The notes below the pieces were generated by a model that worked only from the letters and a program-made list of their open reading frames with translations, was not told the origin of the DNA and ran no database searches. Shown here piece by piece: positions 19,160-30,341 of a stretch of 64,000 nt of DNA. This DNA comes from Thiohalocapsa marina (lineage in GTDB: Bacteria; Pseudomonadota; Gammaproteobacteria; Chromatiales; Chromatiaceae). Made by a program: the position numbers and the translations under genes. The stretch spans positions 1 through 64,000 of the forward strand of contig NZ_VWXX01000012.1 of assembly GCF_008632335.1 (NCBI RefSeq). Direction: 5' to 3'. How positions within the stretch are numbered: position 1 is the first letter of the stretch; each line of letters starts with the position of its first letter.

Positions 19160-20293
19160 ATGTCCCAACGCGATTACTACGAGGTGCTCGGCGTCGGCCG
19201 CAACGCCAGCGAGCACGACATCAAGAAGGCGTTTCGTCGGTTGGCGATGAAATATCATCCCGACCGCAATCCCGACGACGCCGAGGCGCTGGCCAAGTTC
19301 AAGGAGGCCAAGGAGGCCCATGATGTGCTGTCGGACTCGCGCAAGCGGTCCGCCTATGACCAGTTCGGCCATGCTGGCGTCAGCAGCCAGGGCGGTTTCG
19401 GCGGCGGCCCGGGGGACTTCGGTGCCGGGGGCTTTTCCGATATCTTCGGTGATGTCTTTGGCGACATCTTCGGCGGTCGGGGCGGTGGTCGGCGCACCCA
19501 TCGGGGTGCCGATCTGCGCTACGACCTGTCCCTGACCCTGGAGGAGGCGGTTGCCGGCAAGGATGTCAAGATCCGCATCCCGACCACGGTGGAATGCCAC
19601 CACTGCGGCGGCACCGGCGCCAAGCCCGGCACCAAACCCAAGGAGTGCCCCACCTGCCACGGCGCCGGTCAGGTGCGCATGCAGCAGGGCTTCTTCTCCA
19701 TCCAGCAGACCTGTCCCCAGTGCCGCGGCGCGGGCAAGATCATCGAGGAGGCCTGCAGTCACTGCCGGGGTGTCGGCCGCTTGCGGGAGGAAAAGACGCT
19801 GTCGGTCAAGGTGCCGCCCGGCGTCGACACCGGCGACCGGATCCGGCTCTCAGGGGAGGGCGAGGCCGGAGAGCGCGGCGGTCCGTCCGGCGATCTGTAC
19901 GTGCAGGTCAATGTGCAGCCGCATCCGATCTTCACCCGCGAGGACAACAACCTGTTCTGCGAGGTGCCGATCAGCTTCGTCACTGCGGCCCTGGGCGGCG
20001 AGATGGAAGTGCCGACGCTGACCGGCAAGGTGGTGCTCAAGGTGCCCACCGGCACCCAGACGGGCAAGATGTTTCGCATGCGCGGCAAGGGTGTGAAGCC
20101 GGTGCGCGGCGGACCGCTGGGTGATCTGATCTGCCGGGTGCTGGTGGAGACGCCGGTGAATCTGAACGAGCGCCAGAAGGAGATTCTGCGGGAATTCGAT
20201 GCCAGCCTCAGCGCCGGGGGCAAGCACCACAGTCCGCACTCGAGTTCCTGGCTCGACGGCGTGAAGAACTTCTTCGAAAAGATGGGGCTGTAA
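19160..20293 (+). CDS. dnaJ: Chaperone DnaJ (Hsp40)
   Basis: 377 residues, full length. The J domain (1-70) has the HPD motif in [12 protein letters not shown] Gly/Phe-rich linker follows (about 75-110), then four CxxCxGxG zinc repeats ([32 protein letters not shown]) and the C-terminal substrate domains. It stimulates the DnaK ATPase. It is separated from dnaK by 185 bp with four hairpins, and the start has GGCTGAAGGATCC upstream. A 9-bp hairpin follows its stop. Confidence 0.99.
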   Translation: MSQRDYYEVLGVGRNASEHDIKKAFRRLAMKYHPDRNPDDAEALAKFKEAKEAHDVLSDSRKRSAYDQFGHAGVSSQGGFGGGPGDFGAGGFSDIFGDVFGDIFGGRGGGRRTHRGADLRYDLSLTLEEAVAGKDVKIRIPTTVECHHCGGTGAKPGTKPKECPTCHGAGQVRMQQGFFSIQQTCPQCRGAGKIIEEACSHCRGVGRLREEKTLSVKVPPGVDTGDRIRLSGEGEAGERGGPSGDLYVQVNVQPHPIFTREDNNLFCEVPISFVTAALGGEMEVPTLTGKVVLKVPTGTQTGKMFRMRGKGVKPVRGGPLGDLICRVLVETPVNLNERQKEILREFDASLSAGGKHHSPHSSSWLDGVKNFFEKMGL

Positions 20294-20313
20294 CCGAAGG
20301 GAAGCGCATCGCC

Positions 20314-20336
20314 GGTTGCGCGTCAATCGCGCAACC
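20314..20336 (+). terminator. Probable transcription end hairpin after dnaJ
   Basis: A perfect 9-bp stem GGTTGCGCG/CGCGCAACC with a TCAAT loop, 21 bp after the dnaJ stop. There is no T-run, so termination may need a factor. Confidence 0.5.
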
Positions 20337-20434
20337 CCAATCGCGCAAACCAGATCGGACTACTAGGGGGCAATGCTCATCGAGTGCATTCTGATGTGCA
20401 CTGAAGGCAGGCAGACGAAACAGGGGGAGAGAAA

Positions 20435-20509
20435 TGGCGCTCCCTAGGGGATTCGAACCCCTGTTACCGACGTGAGAGGCCAGCGTCCTAACCGCTAGAC
20501 GAAGGGAGC
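20435..20509 (-). tRNA. tRNA-Glu(CTC)
   Basis: A 75-nt gene on the minus strand, with an encoded CCA end (20435-20437). Acceptor stem GCTCCCT/AGGGAGC with discriminator G, anticodon loop CTCTCAC with anticodon CTC, and T-arm AGGGGTTCGAATCCCCT. The D arm TCGTCTAGCGGTTAGGA is that of glutamate tRNAs. Confidence 0.97.
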
Positions 20510-20533
20510 GAGAAGCGGCTGCAAGAATCGCGT

Positions 20534-20561
20534 ATTATACGCAGATTCTCCCGCCGCTCAA
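20534..20561 (-). promoter_or_regulatory. Promoter of tRNA-Glu
   Basis: On the minus strand: -35 TTGAGC (20556-20561), 16-bp spacer, perfect -10 TATAAT (20534-20539), about 25 bp before the mature tRNA 5' end. Confidence 0.8.
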
Positions 20562-20662
20562 GCACCATGTGCAGTGGCTGCGGACATGGTTCATCAGATC
20601 GATCGCCCGGGGTGACGCGGCATGGCGCCGGTCCCGGGTCGACATCAGGAAGTCTCCGCCGC

Positions 20663-22048
20663 TTGGATCAAGAATTCACAACCCAACCGCTGATCGTCCC
20701 GCGTCCGGAACATTGTGTCTCGCGGGCGAACATCAGCCAGAACGCTCTCAAGGTGCTGTATCGCCTGCATCAGGCGGGCCATCAGGCCTATCTGGTGGGC
20801 GGCGGTGTGCGCGATCTGCTGCTGGGCCACGAGCCGAAGGACTTCGACGTGGCCACCGACGCCACGCCGGAGCAGGTGCGCACGGTATTTCGCAACTGTC
20901 GGCTCATCGGCCGGCGCTTTCGCCTGGCCCATGTCCACTTTGGCCCGGAGATCATCGAGGTGGCCACCTTCCGCGGCACCGGTCAGGGTGATCGGCAGGC
21001 GGATACAGGGGAGGCCGACATGCCGGCGGGGGCCAGGGGCGCTGGTAGCGACCGTCTGGTCGAGAACGGCATGATCCTGCGCGACAACGTCTACGGGACC
21101 ATCGCCGAGGATGCGATGCGGCGCGATTTCACCGTCAATGCGCTGTACTACAACATCGACGATTTCTCTCTGGTGGATTATGCCGGCGGGCTCGACGACA
21201 TCCGCGCGGGTCGGCTGCGGCTCATCGGTGACGACCCCGAGGCGCGCTACCGCGAGGACCCCGTGCGCATGCTGCGGGCGGTGCGTTTCGCCTGCAAGCT
21301 GGGATTCAACATCGATCCGCGCTGCGAGGAACCGCTGGTGCGACTGGCGCCGTTGCTGCGTGACATTGCGCCGGCGCGGCTGTTCGACGAGACACTCAAG
21401 CTGTTCCATGCCGGCTTCGCGTTGCCGGCGTTCGAGAAGCTGCGCCATTACGGCCTGTTCGCTGAACTGTTCCCGGAGACCGAGGCCTGTCTGGCACAGG
21501 AAGATCACGCCTTCCCCATCACCTTTGTCGCCCGCGGCCTGGGCAACACCGATGCCCGACTGGCGGAGCAGAAACCGGTGGCGCCGGCGTTCCTGTTCGC
21601 GGTGCTGCTGTGGGAGCCGGTGCGGTTGCGCTACCAGGCCTTGCTGGAGGAGGGTTCGGCCTGGGCCGATGCCATGGCGCTGGCCTCCCATGAGGTGGCG
21701 ACGCGGCAGCAGCGCCGGGTGTCCGTGCCGAAGCGCTTCGGCCTGCCCATGCGCGAGATCTGGGGCCTGCAGCCCCGGCTGGAGCGCCGGCAGGGCAAGC
21801 GGCCGCTGGCCCTGCTGGGGCACCCGCGCTTTCGCGCCGCCTACGACTTCCTGCTGTTGCGGGCCGAGGCCGGCGAGGTGGATCCGGAACTGGCGGCCTG
21901 GTGGACCCGTTTTCAGGAAGTCGACACCGCCGAGCGTGTGCGCATGACCGGCGGTGCGGCCAAGCGCAAGCGCCCGCGTCGGCGGCGCAAGCCGCAGCCG
22001 GCGGCGGACGACGGCGGTTCCGCGCCTGCATCTTCCGGCGCCGGGTGA
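20663..22048 (+). CDS. pcnB: Poly(A) polymerase I
   Basis: 461 residues from the chosen start. The nucleotidyltransferase core has the tRNA-NT/PAP signature LVGGGVRDLLLG followed by KDFDVATDA (catalytic Asp pair), then NCRLIGRRFRLAHV, MRRDFTVNALYYN and the RNA-binding helix YREDPVRMLRAVRFACKL. The C-terminus is a strongly basic tail (KRKRPRRRRKPQ), as in PcnB and unlike CCA transferases. It adds 3' A tails that promote mRNA decay. Start: an ATG exists at 20567, but it lies 6 bp from the -35 box of the divergent tRNA promoter; the TTG at 20663 has AGGAAG 10 bp upstream and family similarity begins shortly after it. E. coli pcnB also uses a non-AUG start. The common neighbour folK is absent. 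Confidence 0.93.
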   Translation: MDQEFTTQPLIVPRPEHCVSRANISQNALKVLYRLHQAGHQAYLVGGGVRDLLLGHEPKDFDVATDATPEQVRTVFRNCRLIGRRFRLAHVHFGPEIIEVATFRGTGQGDRQADTGEADMPAGARGAGSDRLVENGMILRDNVYGTIAEDAMRRDFTVNALYYNIDDFSLVDYAGGLDDIRAGRLRLIGDDPEARYREDPVRMLRAVRFACKLGFNIDPRCEEPLVRLAPLLRDIAPARLFDETLKLFHAGFALPAFEKLRHYGLFAELFPETEACLAQEDHAFPITFVARGLGNTDARLAEQKPVAPAFLFAVLLWEPVRLRYQALLEEGSAWADAMALASHEVATRQQRRVSVPKRFGLPMREIWGLQPRLERRQGKRPLALLGHPRFRAAYDFLLLRAEAGEVDPELAAWWTRFQEVDTAERVRMTGGAAKRKRPRRRRKPQPAADDGGSAPASSGAG

Positions 22049-22130
22049 ACGCAGGTCGGTTCGGCGCGTCTGGCGTCCGGGCGACAAGGGCACTATGCTG
22101 GACATCCCAGCAACTGGAGCCAGAGACCTG

Positions 22131-22934
22131 ATGACCGTCGATCGAATCACCTCCGCCACCCTGCGCGCGATGAAGCGCCGCCGTGAGCCTATCGTTTCCC
22201 TGACCTGTTACGACGCGGCCTTCTGTCACCTGCTGGAGCAGGCCGGTGTCGATGTGCTGCTTGTGGGCGACTCCCTGGGCATGGTGCTGCAGGGACAGCC
22301 ATCGACGGTGGCGGTCAGCCTCGAGCACATGGTCTACCACACGGCCTGCGTCAGCCGGGTCGGCAAGCGGGCCCTGGTGCTGGCGGACATGCCGTTCCTG
22401 TCCTACGCCACCGCCGAGCGCGCCCTGCAGGCCGCCGAGCGGCTGATGGCTGAAGGCGGTGCCGGGATGGTCAAGCTGGAGGGCGGTGCCGCCGTGCTGC
22501 AGACGGTCGGCCTGCTGACCCGATTCGGCGTCCCGGTCTGCGGACATCTGGGGTTGCTGCCCCAGTCGGTGCACCAGATTGGCGGCTATCGCTACCAGGG
22601 CCGGGACGATGCCGGTGCCGCGCGTATCCGGGCCGATGCCCTGGCGTTGCAGGAGGCCGGCGCCTCTCTGCTGGTGCTGGAATGCGTGCCGGCGGAACTG
22701 GCGGCGGCACTGTCCGCCGAGCTCGAGATTCCGGTGATCGGCATCGGCGCCGGCAGCGGCACCGACGGACAGGTCCTGGTGCTGCACGACATGCTTGGGC
22801 TGACGCCGGGCCGCTCGCCGCGGTTCAGCCGTAACTTCATGGCCGACGCCGACAGTGTGTCGCAGGCGGTGGCCGCATATGTCGCCGAGGTGCGCTCCAG
22901 GGCCTTTCCCGGACCGGAGCAGACCCTGGCCTGA
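22131..22934 (+). CDS. panB: 3-methyl-2-oxobutanoate hydroxymethyltransferase
   Basis: 267 residues. It transfers a one-carbon unit from methylene-THF to 2-oxoisovalerate, giving ketopantoate, the first step of pantothenate synthesis. Motifs: SLTCYDAAFCHLLEQAGVDVLLVGDSLGMV (Mg-binding Asp in GDSLGM), LADMPFLSY, VKLEGG, GHLGLLPQSVHQ and IGIGAG. ATG at 22131 has GGAG 11 bp upstream; another ATG at 22095 would add 12 non-conserved residues. It follows pcnB by 82 bp and precedes panC by 14 bp. Confidence 0.97.
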   Translation: MTVDRITSATLRAMKRRREPIVSLTCYDAAFCHLLEQAGVDVLLVGDSLGMVLQGQPSTVAVSLEHMVYHTACVSRVGKRALVLADMPFLSYATAERALQAAERLMAEGGAGMVKLEGGAAVLQTVGLLTRFGVPVCGHLGLLPQSVHQIGGYRYQGRDDAGAARIRADALALQEAGASLLVLECVPAELAAALSAELEIPVIGIGAGSGTDGQVLVLHDMLGLTPGRSPRFSRNFMADADSVSQAVAAYVAEVRSRAFPGPEQTLA

Positions 22935-22948
22935 CGGAGGCTCGGAAC

Positions 22949-23800
22949 ATGCAGACCTTGCATCAGATCGCCCCTTTGCGGGCGCAGGTGGCGCAGTGGC
23001 GCCGGGCGGGATTGCGCGTCGGCCTGGTGCCGACCATGGGCAACCTGCACGCCGGGCATCTGGCGCTGGTGGAGGCGGCCCTGTCGCGCGCGGACCGCGT
23101 GGTGACCACGGTGTTCGTCAATCCGATGCAGTTCGGCGCCGGCGAGGATTTTACCGCCTATCCCCGAACCCTGGATGAAGATGCCCGGTTGCTGAACGAG
23201 GCGGGTAACCACTGCCTGTTTGCGCCGTCGGAGGCGGAGGTCTACCCCCGTGGGCGCGATGGGCACACCGTTGTCGAGGTCCCTGCTCTGTCGTCGCTGC
23301 TGTGCGGTGCCAGCCGACCGGGTCATTTCGGCGGTGTGGCCACCGTGGTGGCCAAGCTGTTCAACATGGTGCAACCGGACCTGGCGGTCTTCGGCGAGAA
23401 GGACTTCCAACAGCTGCTGGTGATCCGGCGCATGACCGAGGATCTGAACCTGCCGGTGGAGATCGTCGGACACCCCATCGTGCGTGAGGCCGACGGCCTG
23501 GCGCTGAGTTCACGCAACGCTTACCTGAGTCCGCAGGAACGGGCCACGGCACCGCTGCTGCAGGCGACCCTGCAACAGGTGGCGCAGCGGCTGCGGGCGG
23601 GCGAGTCGTCGTCCGACGCCGAGTGGGACGCCGCCCGCAGCCTGTCGGCGGCGAGCTTCCGGCCGGATTATATCAGCGTACGGCGGCGGGCCGATCTGGC
23701 GCATCCGGCCCCGCAGGACCGCGCGCTGGTCGTCCTCGGCGCGGCCTGGCTGGGTAAGGCGCGACTGATCGACAACCTGACACTGGATCTGCCGGGTTAG
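22949..23800 (+). CDS. panC: Pantothenate synthetase
   Basis: 283 residues. It condenses pantoate with beta-alanine using ATP. The family's ATP-binding elements are present: VPTMGNLHAGHLALV (HIGH-like), VFVNPMQFG, RPGHFGGVATVVAKLFN, FGEKDFQQL and DGLALSSRNAYLS (KMSKS-like). It starts 14 bp after panB with GGAGG upstream, so it is in the same transcript. A 6-bp hairpin (23816-23831) follows its stop. Confidence 0.98.
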   Translation: MQTLHQIAPLRAQVAQWRRAGLRVGLVPTMGNLHAGHLALVEAALSRADRVVTTVFVNPMQFGAGEDFTAYPRTLDEDARLLNEAGNHCLFAPSEAEVYPRGRDGHTVVEVPALSSLLCGASRPGHFGGVATVVAKLFNMVQPDLAVFGEKDFQQLLVIRRMTEDLNLPVEIVGHPIVREADGLALSSRNAYLSPQERATAPLLQATLQQVAQRLRAGESSSDAEWDAARSLSAASFRPDYISVRRRADLAHPAPQDRALVVLGAAWLGKARLIDNLTLDLPG

Positions 23801-24005
23801 CGCAGGCATCGCGCAGCTTGCGCTTGCAAGCACGGCACCTGGATTGCGACAATACGCGAAATATTGCAGTGCAGCAAAATCCGGCGACCGAAGCTCACGG
23901 CGCCCATTGTTGCGCATCCGGGCCGACCAACACGCGGTCGGTGAATGATTGTTCGCGTGCGGAGCCCCGGCATTGGGCGTCTCGGCCAGCGAGAGGTGAT
24001 TAAAT

Positions 24006-24386
24006 ATGCAACTGACCTTGCTCAAATGCAAACTGCACCGCGCCTGCGTGACCCACGCGGAACTGGAGTACGAGGGGTCCTGCGCCATCGACGAGGACCT
24101 GATGCGGCTTGCGGGGATCCGTGAATACGAACAGCTGCACATCTACAACGTGACCAATGGCGAGCGTTTCACTACCTACGCCATCCGTGCGGAAGCGGGA
24201 TCGCGCGTCATCTCTGTGAACGGGGCTGCGGCGCACAAGGCGTCGCCGCAGGACCGGGTCATCATCTGCTGCTACGTCGCCATGAGCGAGCAGGAGGCCG
24301 CGGCCTTCGAGCCGACCCTGGTCTACTGCAACGAGTTCAATCAGGTCACCGGCACCAGCAGACAGATTCCTGCACAGGCTGCCTGA
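24006..24386 (+). CDS. panD: Aspartate 1-decarboxylase precursor
   Basis: 126 residues. It makes beta-alanine from aspartate and so supplies PanC. The pro-enzyme cleaves itself at Gly24-Ser25 (YEGSCAID), creating the pyruvoyl group at Ser25. Lys9 and the NGERF motif (about 52-56) are the usual active-site parts. Separated from panC by 205 bp, so it may have its own promoter, but the three pan genes are together and in order. Confidence 0.98.
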   Translation: MQLTLLKCKLHRACVTHAELEYEGSCAIDEDLMRLAGIREYEQLHIYNVTNGERFTTYAIRAEAGSRVISVNGAAAHKASPQDRVIICCYVAMSEQEAAAFEPTLVYCNEFNQVTGTSRQIPAQAA

Positions 24387-26936
<2,550 letters not shown>

Positions 26937-26947
26937 TACGCCTGGAC

Positions 26948-26980
26948 GAGACGCCGCCGGCTAAGCCGGTGGCGTCTCTT
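26948..26980 (+). terminator. Terminator of katG
   Basis: A 14-bp stem (GAGACGCCGCCGGC at 26948-26961, partner 26965-26978, one G-T pair) with a TAA loop, followed by TT, 11 bp after the katG stop. Confidence 0.75.
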
Positions 26981-27041
26981 AGGCGGAACCCGGTAGATGA
27001 CTGGTCAGCTGAATGGCGGGGTGCCGACAGCCAGGGCGGCG

Positions 27042-27072
27042 TCGACACACCCGCCTGCGTTACGTATAGAAT
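27042..27072 (+). promoter_or_regulatory. Putative promoter of thiSG
   Basis: A TCGACA -35 (27042-27047) lies 17 bp before TATAGA (27065-27070) or 19 bp before TAGAAT (27067-27072). About 40 bp separate it from thiS. No TPP riboswitch core is present in this leader. Confidence 0.45.
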
Positions 27073-27112
27073 GATCCTTGGCAAATCCATCCGACAGCGA
27101 TTCGATTCCGAC

Positions 27113-27313
27113 ATGCAGATCACCGTCAACGGTACCCCGACCGAGGTCCCGGAAGGACTCCACATGGCCCGTCTCATCGACCAGCTGGATCTGGGCGGCA
27201 AACGCGTGGCCGTGGAGGTCAACGCAGAGCTCGTCCCGCGCAGCCTGTTCGACAGCCATCGGCTGGCGGCCGGCGATCGTGTCGAGATCATCCAGGCCGT
27301 CGGCGGCGGCTGA
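27113..27313 (+). CDS. thiS: Sulfur carrier protein ThiS
   Basis: 66 residues with a ubiquitin-like fold, beginning MQITVNG and ending in the required Gly-Gly (here GGG). The C-terminal carboxyl is thiocarboxylated and donates sulfur to the thiazole made by ThiG. The upstream open frame to 26969 crosses the katG terminator and the promoter, so the ATG at 27113 is chosen. thiG follows 61 bp later. ThiF and a tyrosine- or glycine-oxidising partner are not in the window. Confidence 0.95.
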   Translation: MQITVNGTPTEVPEGLHMARLIDQLDLGGKRVAVEVNAELVPRSLFDSHRLAAGDRVEIIQAVGGG

Positions 27314-27374
27314 CGGCGACACCTCCTGAAACCCATACCCCAATTCTCATGAGCAGGGACAGACCCACCAACCA

Positions 27375-28181
27375 ATGACCGAAGAAACGCCAATGTCTGC
27401 GGCCAACGACAACTTTACCGTGGCGGGCCGCAGCTATCGATCCCGCCTGCTGGTCGGTACCGGCAAGTACAAGGACCTGGACGAGACCGCCCGGGCTATC
27501 GAGGCCAGCGGCGCGGAGATCGTCACCGTGGCCGTGCGGCGCACCAACATCGGCCAGAATGCCGGCGAGCCGAACATCCTCGACGTGCTACCGCCGGAGA
27601 AGTACACCATTCTGCCCAACACCGCGGGCTGCTACGATGTCGACAGCGCCGTGCGCACCTGCCGCCTGGCCCGCGAGCTGCTGGACGGCCACAGCCTGGT
27701 GAAACTGGAGGTGCTGGGTGACGAGAAGACCCTGTTCCCGGACGTGATGGCCACGCTGGAGGCCGCCAAGGTGCTGGTGGCGGACGGGTTTGACGTCATG
27801 GTCTATACCAATGACGACCCGATCATTGCCAAGCAACTGGAAGAGATCGGTTGCTGTGCGGTCATGCCGCTGGCGGCGCCGATCGGCTCCGGGCTGGGCA
27901 TCCGCAATCCGTTGAACATCCGCACCATCGTCGAAAACGCCTCGGTGCCCATTCTGGTGGATGCCGGCGTCGGCACCGCATCGGATGCGGCCGTGGCGAT
28001 GGAGCTGGGCTGCGACGGCGTGCTGATGAATACCGCCATCGCCGCCGCCCGGGATCCGGTGCTGATGGCGAGCGCCATGCGCAAGGGCATCGAGGCCGGA
28101 CGCGAGGCCTACCGGGCCGGGCGCATGCAGGCCAGACGCTTCGCATCGGCCTCATCACCCATCGAAGGGCTGTTTTTCTAG
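27375..28181 (+). CDS. thiG: Thiazole synthase
   Basis: 268 residues. A TIM barrel enzyme that forms the thiazole phosphate of thiamine from deoxyxylulose 5-phosphate, dehydroglycine and ThiS-thiocarboxylate. Signatures: [50 protein letters not shown] (catalytic Lys), [15 protein letters not shown] and [30 protein letters not shown] second ATG at 27393 is a possible start. Its TAG stop overlaps, within a palindromic CTAG, the stop of the convergent methyltransferase gene. Confidence 0.97.
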   Translation: MTEETPMSAANDNFTVAGRSYRSRLLVGTGKYKDLDETARAIEASGAEIVTVAVRRTNIGQNAGEPNILDVLPPEKYTILPNTAGCYDVDSAVRTCRLARELLDGHSLVKLEVLGDEKTLFPDVMATLEAAKVLVADGFDVMVYTNDDPIIAKQLEEIGCCAVMPLAAPIGSGLGIRNPLNIRTIVENASVPILVDAGVGTASDAAVAMELGCDGVLMNTAIAAARDPVLMASAMRKGIEAGREAYRAGRMQARRFASASSPIEGLFF

Positions 28182-28768
28182 ACCGCGTCTGGTCGCATCA
28201 GGGCGGCGGTGAAGTCCTGGTGCAAGTAGCCGTCGATGATCCGGCAACGGGCGCCGAGTTCCTCGGCCCAGGCCTCGATCTCCGCCGGCTGGCGGTAGTT
28301 GAAGGTCTCGGACCGGTCATTGCCGTGCAGCAGGTTGAAGATATAGCCGATGCGCGCGGCCTGATAGCAGCGGCGGATGAACTGCCGGGTCTCGTCCCGG
28401 GTCAGGGTGTTCATGGCGCCGCTGCAGAGATAGAGGTCCGCCGCGGGCAGCGGGTCCGTCAGCACGTCACCGAGCAGGATCTCCGCGCCTGTCCGCTCAC
28501 GCGCCACCTCGACCATGTGCTCGTGCAGATCGATGCCGACATAGCGTCGGGGCGCGCGCCCGTGCTGCTGCAGGAACTGATGGAAGTCGCCAAAGCCGCA
28601 CCCCACGTCCACCAGCGTCATGGTGGTGACGGCCTCCGGCAGCAGTTCGCTGAGCACGTTGAAGCGTGCCTGCTGGGTGCTGGCAGACTGGTAATGCAGG
28701 CCCTCGGCCGTGGCACCGTGCTGTTTCAGGCAGTCGGCGTAGAAGGTATGGACATCGATTCGGGGCAT
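28178..28768 (-). CDS. Class I SAM-dependent methyltransferase, substrate unknown
   Basis: 196 residues. Motif I is clear ([17 protein letters not shown], near residue 52), followed by [17 protein letters not shown] (motif II acidic residue) and [18 protein letters not shown] (motif IV). There is no motif that names the acceptor. The frame is open to 28837, but that would overlap the divergent trmB start; the ATG at 28768 (MPRIDVH) is chosen. It lies divergent to trmB and tail-to-tail with thiG. Function cannot be inferred beyond methyl transfer. Confidence 0.8.
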   Translation of the reverse strand: MPRIDVHTFYADCLKQHGATAEGLHYQSASTQQARFNVLSELLPEAVTTMTLVDVGCGFGDFHQFLQQHGRAPRRYVGIDLHEHMVEVARERTGAEILLGDVLTDPLPAADLYLCSGAMNTLTRDETRQFIRRCYQAARIGYIFNLLHGNDRSETFNYRQPAEIEAWAEELGARCRIIDGYLHQDFTAALMRPDAV

Positions 28769-28818
28769 GGGTCTCGGACTGGTGACTCGCAAAAACCGAT
28801 AGGCATTATGCAACAGGA

Positions 28819-29541
28819 ATGACCGTGTCTGCCGCATGCAAGGAATCCGAGATCGACGCGCCGCCGCGCCGGCCGGTACGCAGCTTCGTCCTCCGCGAGG
28901 GACGGCTCACCACCGGCCAGGCGCGTGCCTTCAGTGAGTTGTGGCCCCGCTTTGGCGTCGACCGGCGTCCGGAACAGCCGCTGGACCTGCCTGCGCTCTT
29001 CGGCAACGGCAATCCCTGTGTGCTCGAAATCGGCTTCGGTAACGGCGAGTCGCTGGCAAAGATGGCGCAGTCGCAACCCGGGCGCAACTTTCTCGGGCTG
29101 GAGGTGCATCGGCCCGGGGTCGGCCACCTGCTGCTGGAGATCGAACGTCGCGAACTTGACAATCTGCGGGTCATGCGGGCCGATGCGCTGGAATTGCTGC
29201 GCGACGGTCTCGCCCCGGGCAGTCTGGCGGCGGTGCAGCTGTTCTTTCCGGACCCCTGGCCGAAGAAGCGCCACCATAAGCGCCGCATCGTGCAGCCGGC
29301 GTTTCTCCGACTGGTGGCCCGGGCGCTGGCGTCCGGCGGCACCTTTCACGCCGCCACCGACTGGGAGCCCTATGCCGAGCACATGCTGGCCACGCTGGAA
29401 GCGGCGGACACGCTGTTCCGTAACGCCGCCGGCCGTGGCCGATTTTCACCCCGCCCGCCGGAGCGTCCGCAGACCAAGTTCGAGCGTCGCGGCGAGGGCC
29501 TCGGCCACCGCGTACATGATCTGATTTACATCCGCCGCTGA
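28819..29541 (+). CDS. trmB: tRNA (guanine-N7-)-methyltransferase
   Basis: 240 residues. It methylates G46 of tRNAs. Motifs: LEIGFGNGESLAKMA (SAM site), FLGLEVHRPGVG, the diagnostic FFPDPWPKKRHHKRRIVQP, and the C-terminal TKFERRGEGLGHRVHDL. The N-terminal 20 residues are a basic/acidic leader that includes RPVRSFVLREGRLT, common in proteobacterial TrmB. Confidence 0.97.
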   Translation: MTVSAACKESEIDAPPRRPVRSFVLREGRLTTGQARAFSELWPRFGVDRRPEQPLDLPALFGNGNPCVLEIGFGNGESLAKMAQSQPGRNFLGLEVHRPGVGHLLLEIERRELDNLRVMRADALELLRDGLAPGSLAAVQLFFPDPWPKKRHHKRRIVQPAFLRLVARALASGGTFHAATDWEPYAEHMLATLEAADTLFRNAAGRGRFSPRPPERPQTKFERRGEGLGHRVHDLIYIRR

Positions 29542-29571
29542 TGCGTATCCCTTCGGGGTGACGGCGTCGAT

Positions 29572-29685
29572 TCAGGTCTCGAAGACGACGTCCTCGTCGA
29601 TGTTGTCGATGGCGCTGTCCAGCGCGCGCGCATCGCAAGCGAGATGCAGCGAGCCGCTTTCGTCGATGGCAAGCCCTTGCTCCAC
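29572..29685 (-). CDS. Candidate small protein of 37 residues (unrecognised)
   Basis: A GTG codon at 29685, preceded by GGGA about 9 bp upstream, opens a 37-residue frame that ends at 29572. The product is acidic (DESGSLHLACDARALD, then DNIDEDVVFET), with a composition unlike the Arg/Ala-rich antisense shadows seen elsewhere. It begins 14 bp after the stop of the DCC-family gene, on the same strand. It could be a real downstream gene or a former extension of that gene after a frameshift. I do not recognise a family. Confidence 0.35.
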   Translation of the reverse strand: MEQGLAIDESGSLHLACDARALDSAIDNIDEDVVFET

Positions 29686-29699
29686 GCGCTTGCGATCCC

Positions 29700-30074
29700 T
29701 CAGCGACCGATCTCGCAGGCACCATCGCGGCAGCGTTTTCGGTAACGCCGCTCGGCAAAGCGCACATAACCCCATTCCAGCGGCCGGGTCAGTCCAAGCC
29801 GCTCGACGCCTTTTGCGAGGATGCGATAGGCCGGCAGCCGCCGCCAGATGGCCACGAACGCCGGGACACCCGAAACCAGCCGGCCGTCGGCCTCGCGCAC
29901 ATGGATGCGTCGCATCGCGGTCTCGAAGTCCAGCCCTGCCTGCTGGAGTTCGTCGCCGGCGTCCATCAGATCCACCCAGCGGATCCGCCCGGTCTTGTCC
30001 AGCCGCCGATAATGCGCGATCTCCTTGCTGCACAAGGGGCAACCGCCGTCGTAATATGCCGTCAGTTCAGCCAT
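29700..30074 (-). CDS. DCC-family thiol-disulfide oxidoreductase-like protein (DUF393)
   Basis: 124 residues. The N-terminus YYDGGCPLCSKEI carries the CxxC of the DUF393 family (named for the DxxCxxC pattern, here with Gly between Asp and Cys), followed by a thioredoxin-like pattern: RIRWVDLMD, IHVREADGRLVSGVPAFVAIWRRLP. Proteins of this family are predicted redox proteins; substrates are unknown. It is monocistronic or followed by the candidate 37-residue frame. Confidence 0.85.
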   Translation of the reverse strand: MAELTAYYDGGCPLCSKEIAHYRRLDKTGRIRWVDLMDAGDELQQAGLDFETAMRRIHVREADGRLVSGVPAFVAIWRRLPAYRILAKGVERLGLTRPLEWGYVRFAERRYRKRCRDGACEIGR

Positions 30075-30341
30075 TCGCTTGTCACTCCATGCCGGATCAC
30101 GCCAGCCATCAATCTGTTTCCGACACCGTTCCCGGATGGATCGGCTTCTGATTGATGCAACATCGGAGCGATGACGCGATGAATCACCCCGGATGCGGCA
30201 TCTGTAACGGTCCGGACGGCAGCTGTGTCAGGCTGAACCGGTCACGTCCGGTTCGCCAGGCAAGCATCGGGTCGGGTCAATGATGTTGACGATTCACGGC
30301 TGTGTGTCCTGGCCACGCAGCCGTTCTCACCTGGTTTAACG

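Noticed and set aside
26979-27112. A TPP riboswitch before thiSG
   Set aside because: The conserved CTGAGA and ACCTGA cores are absent from the leader.
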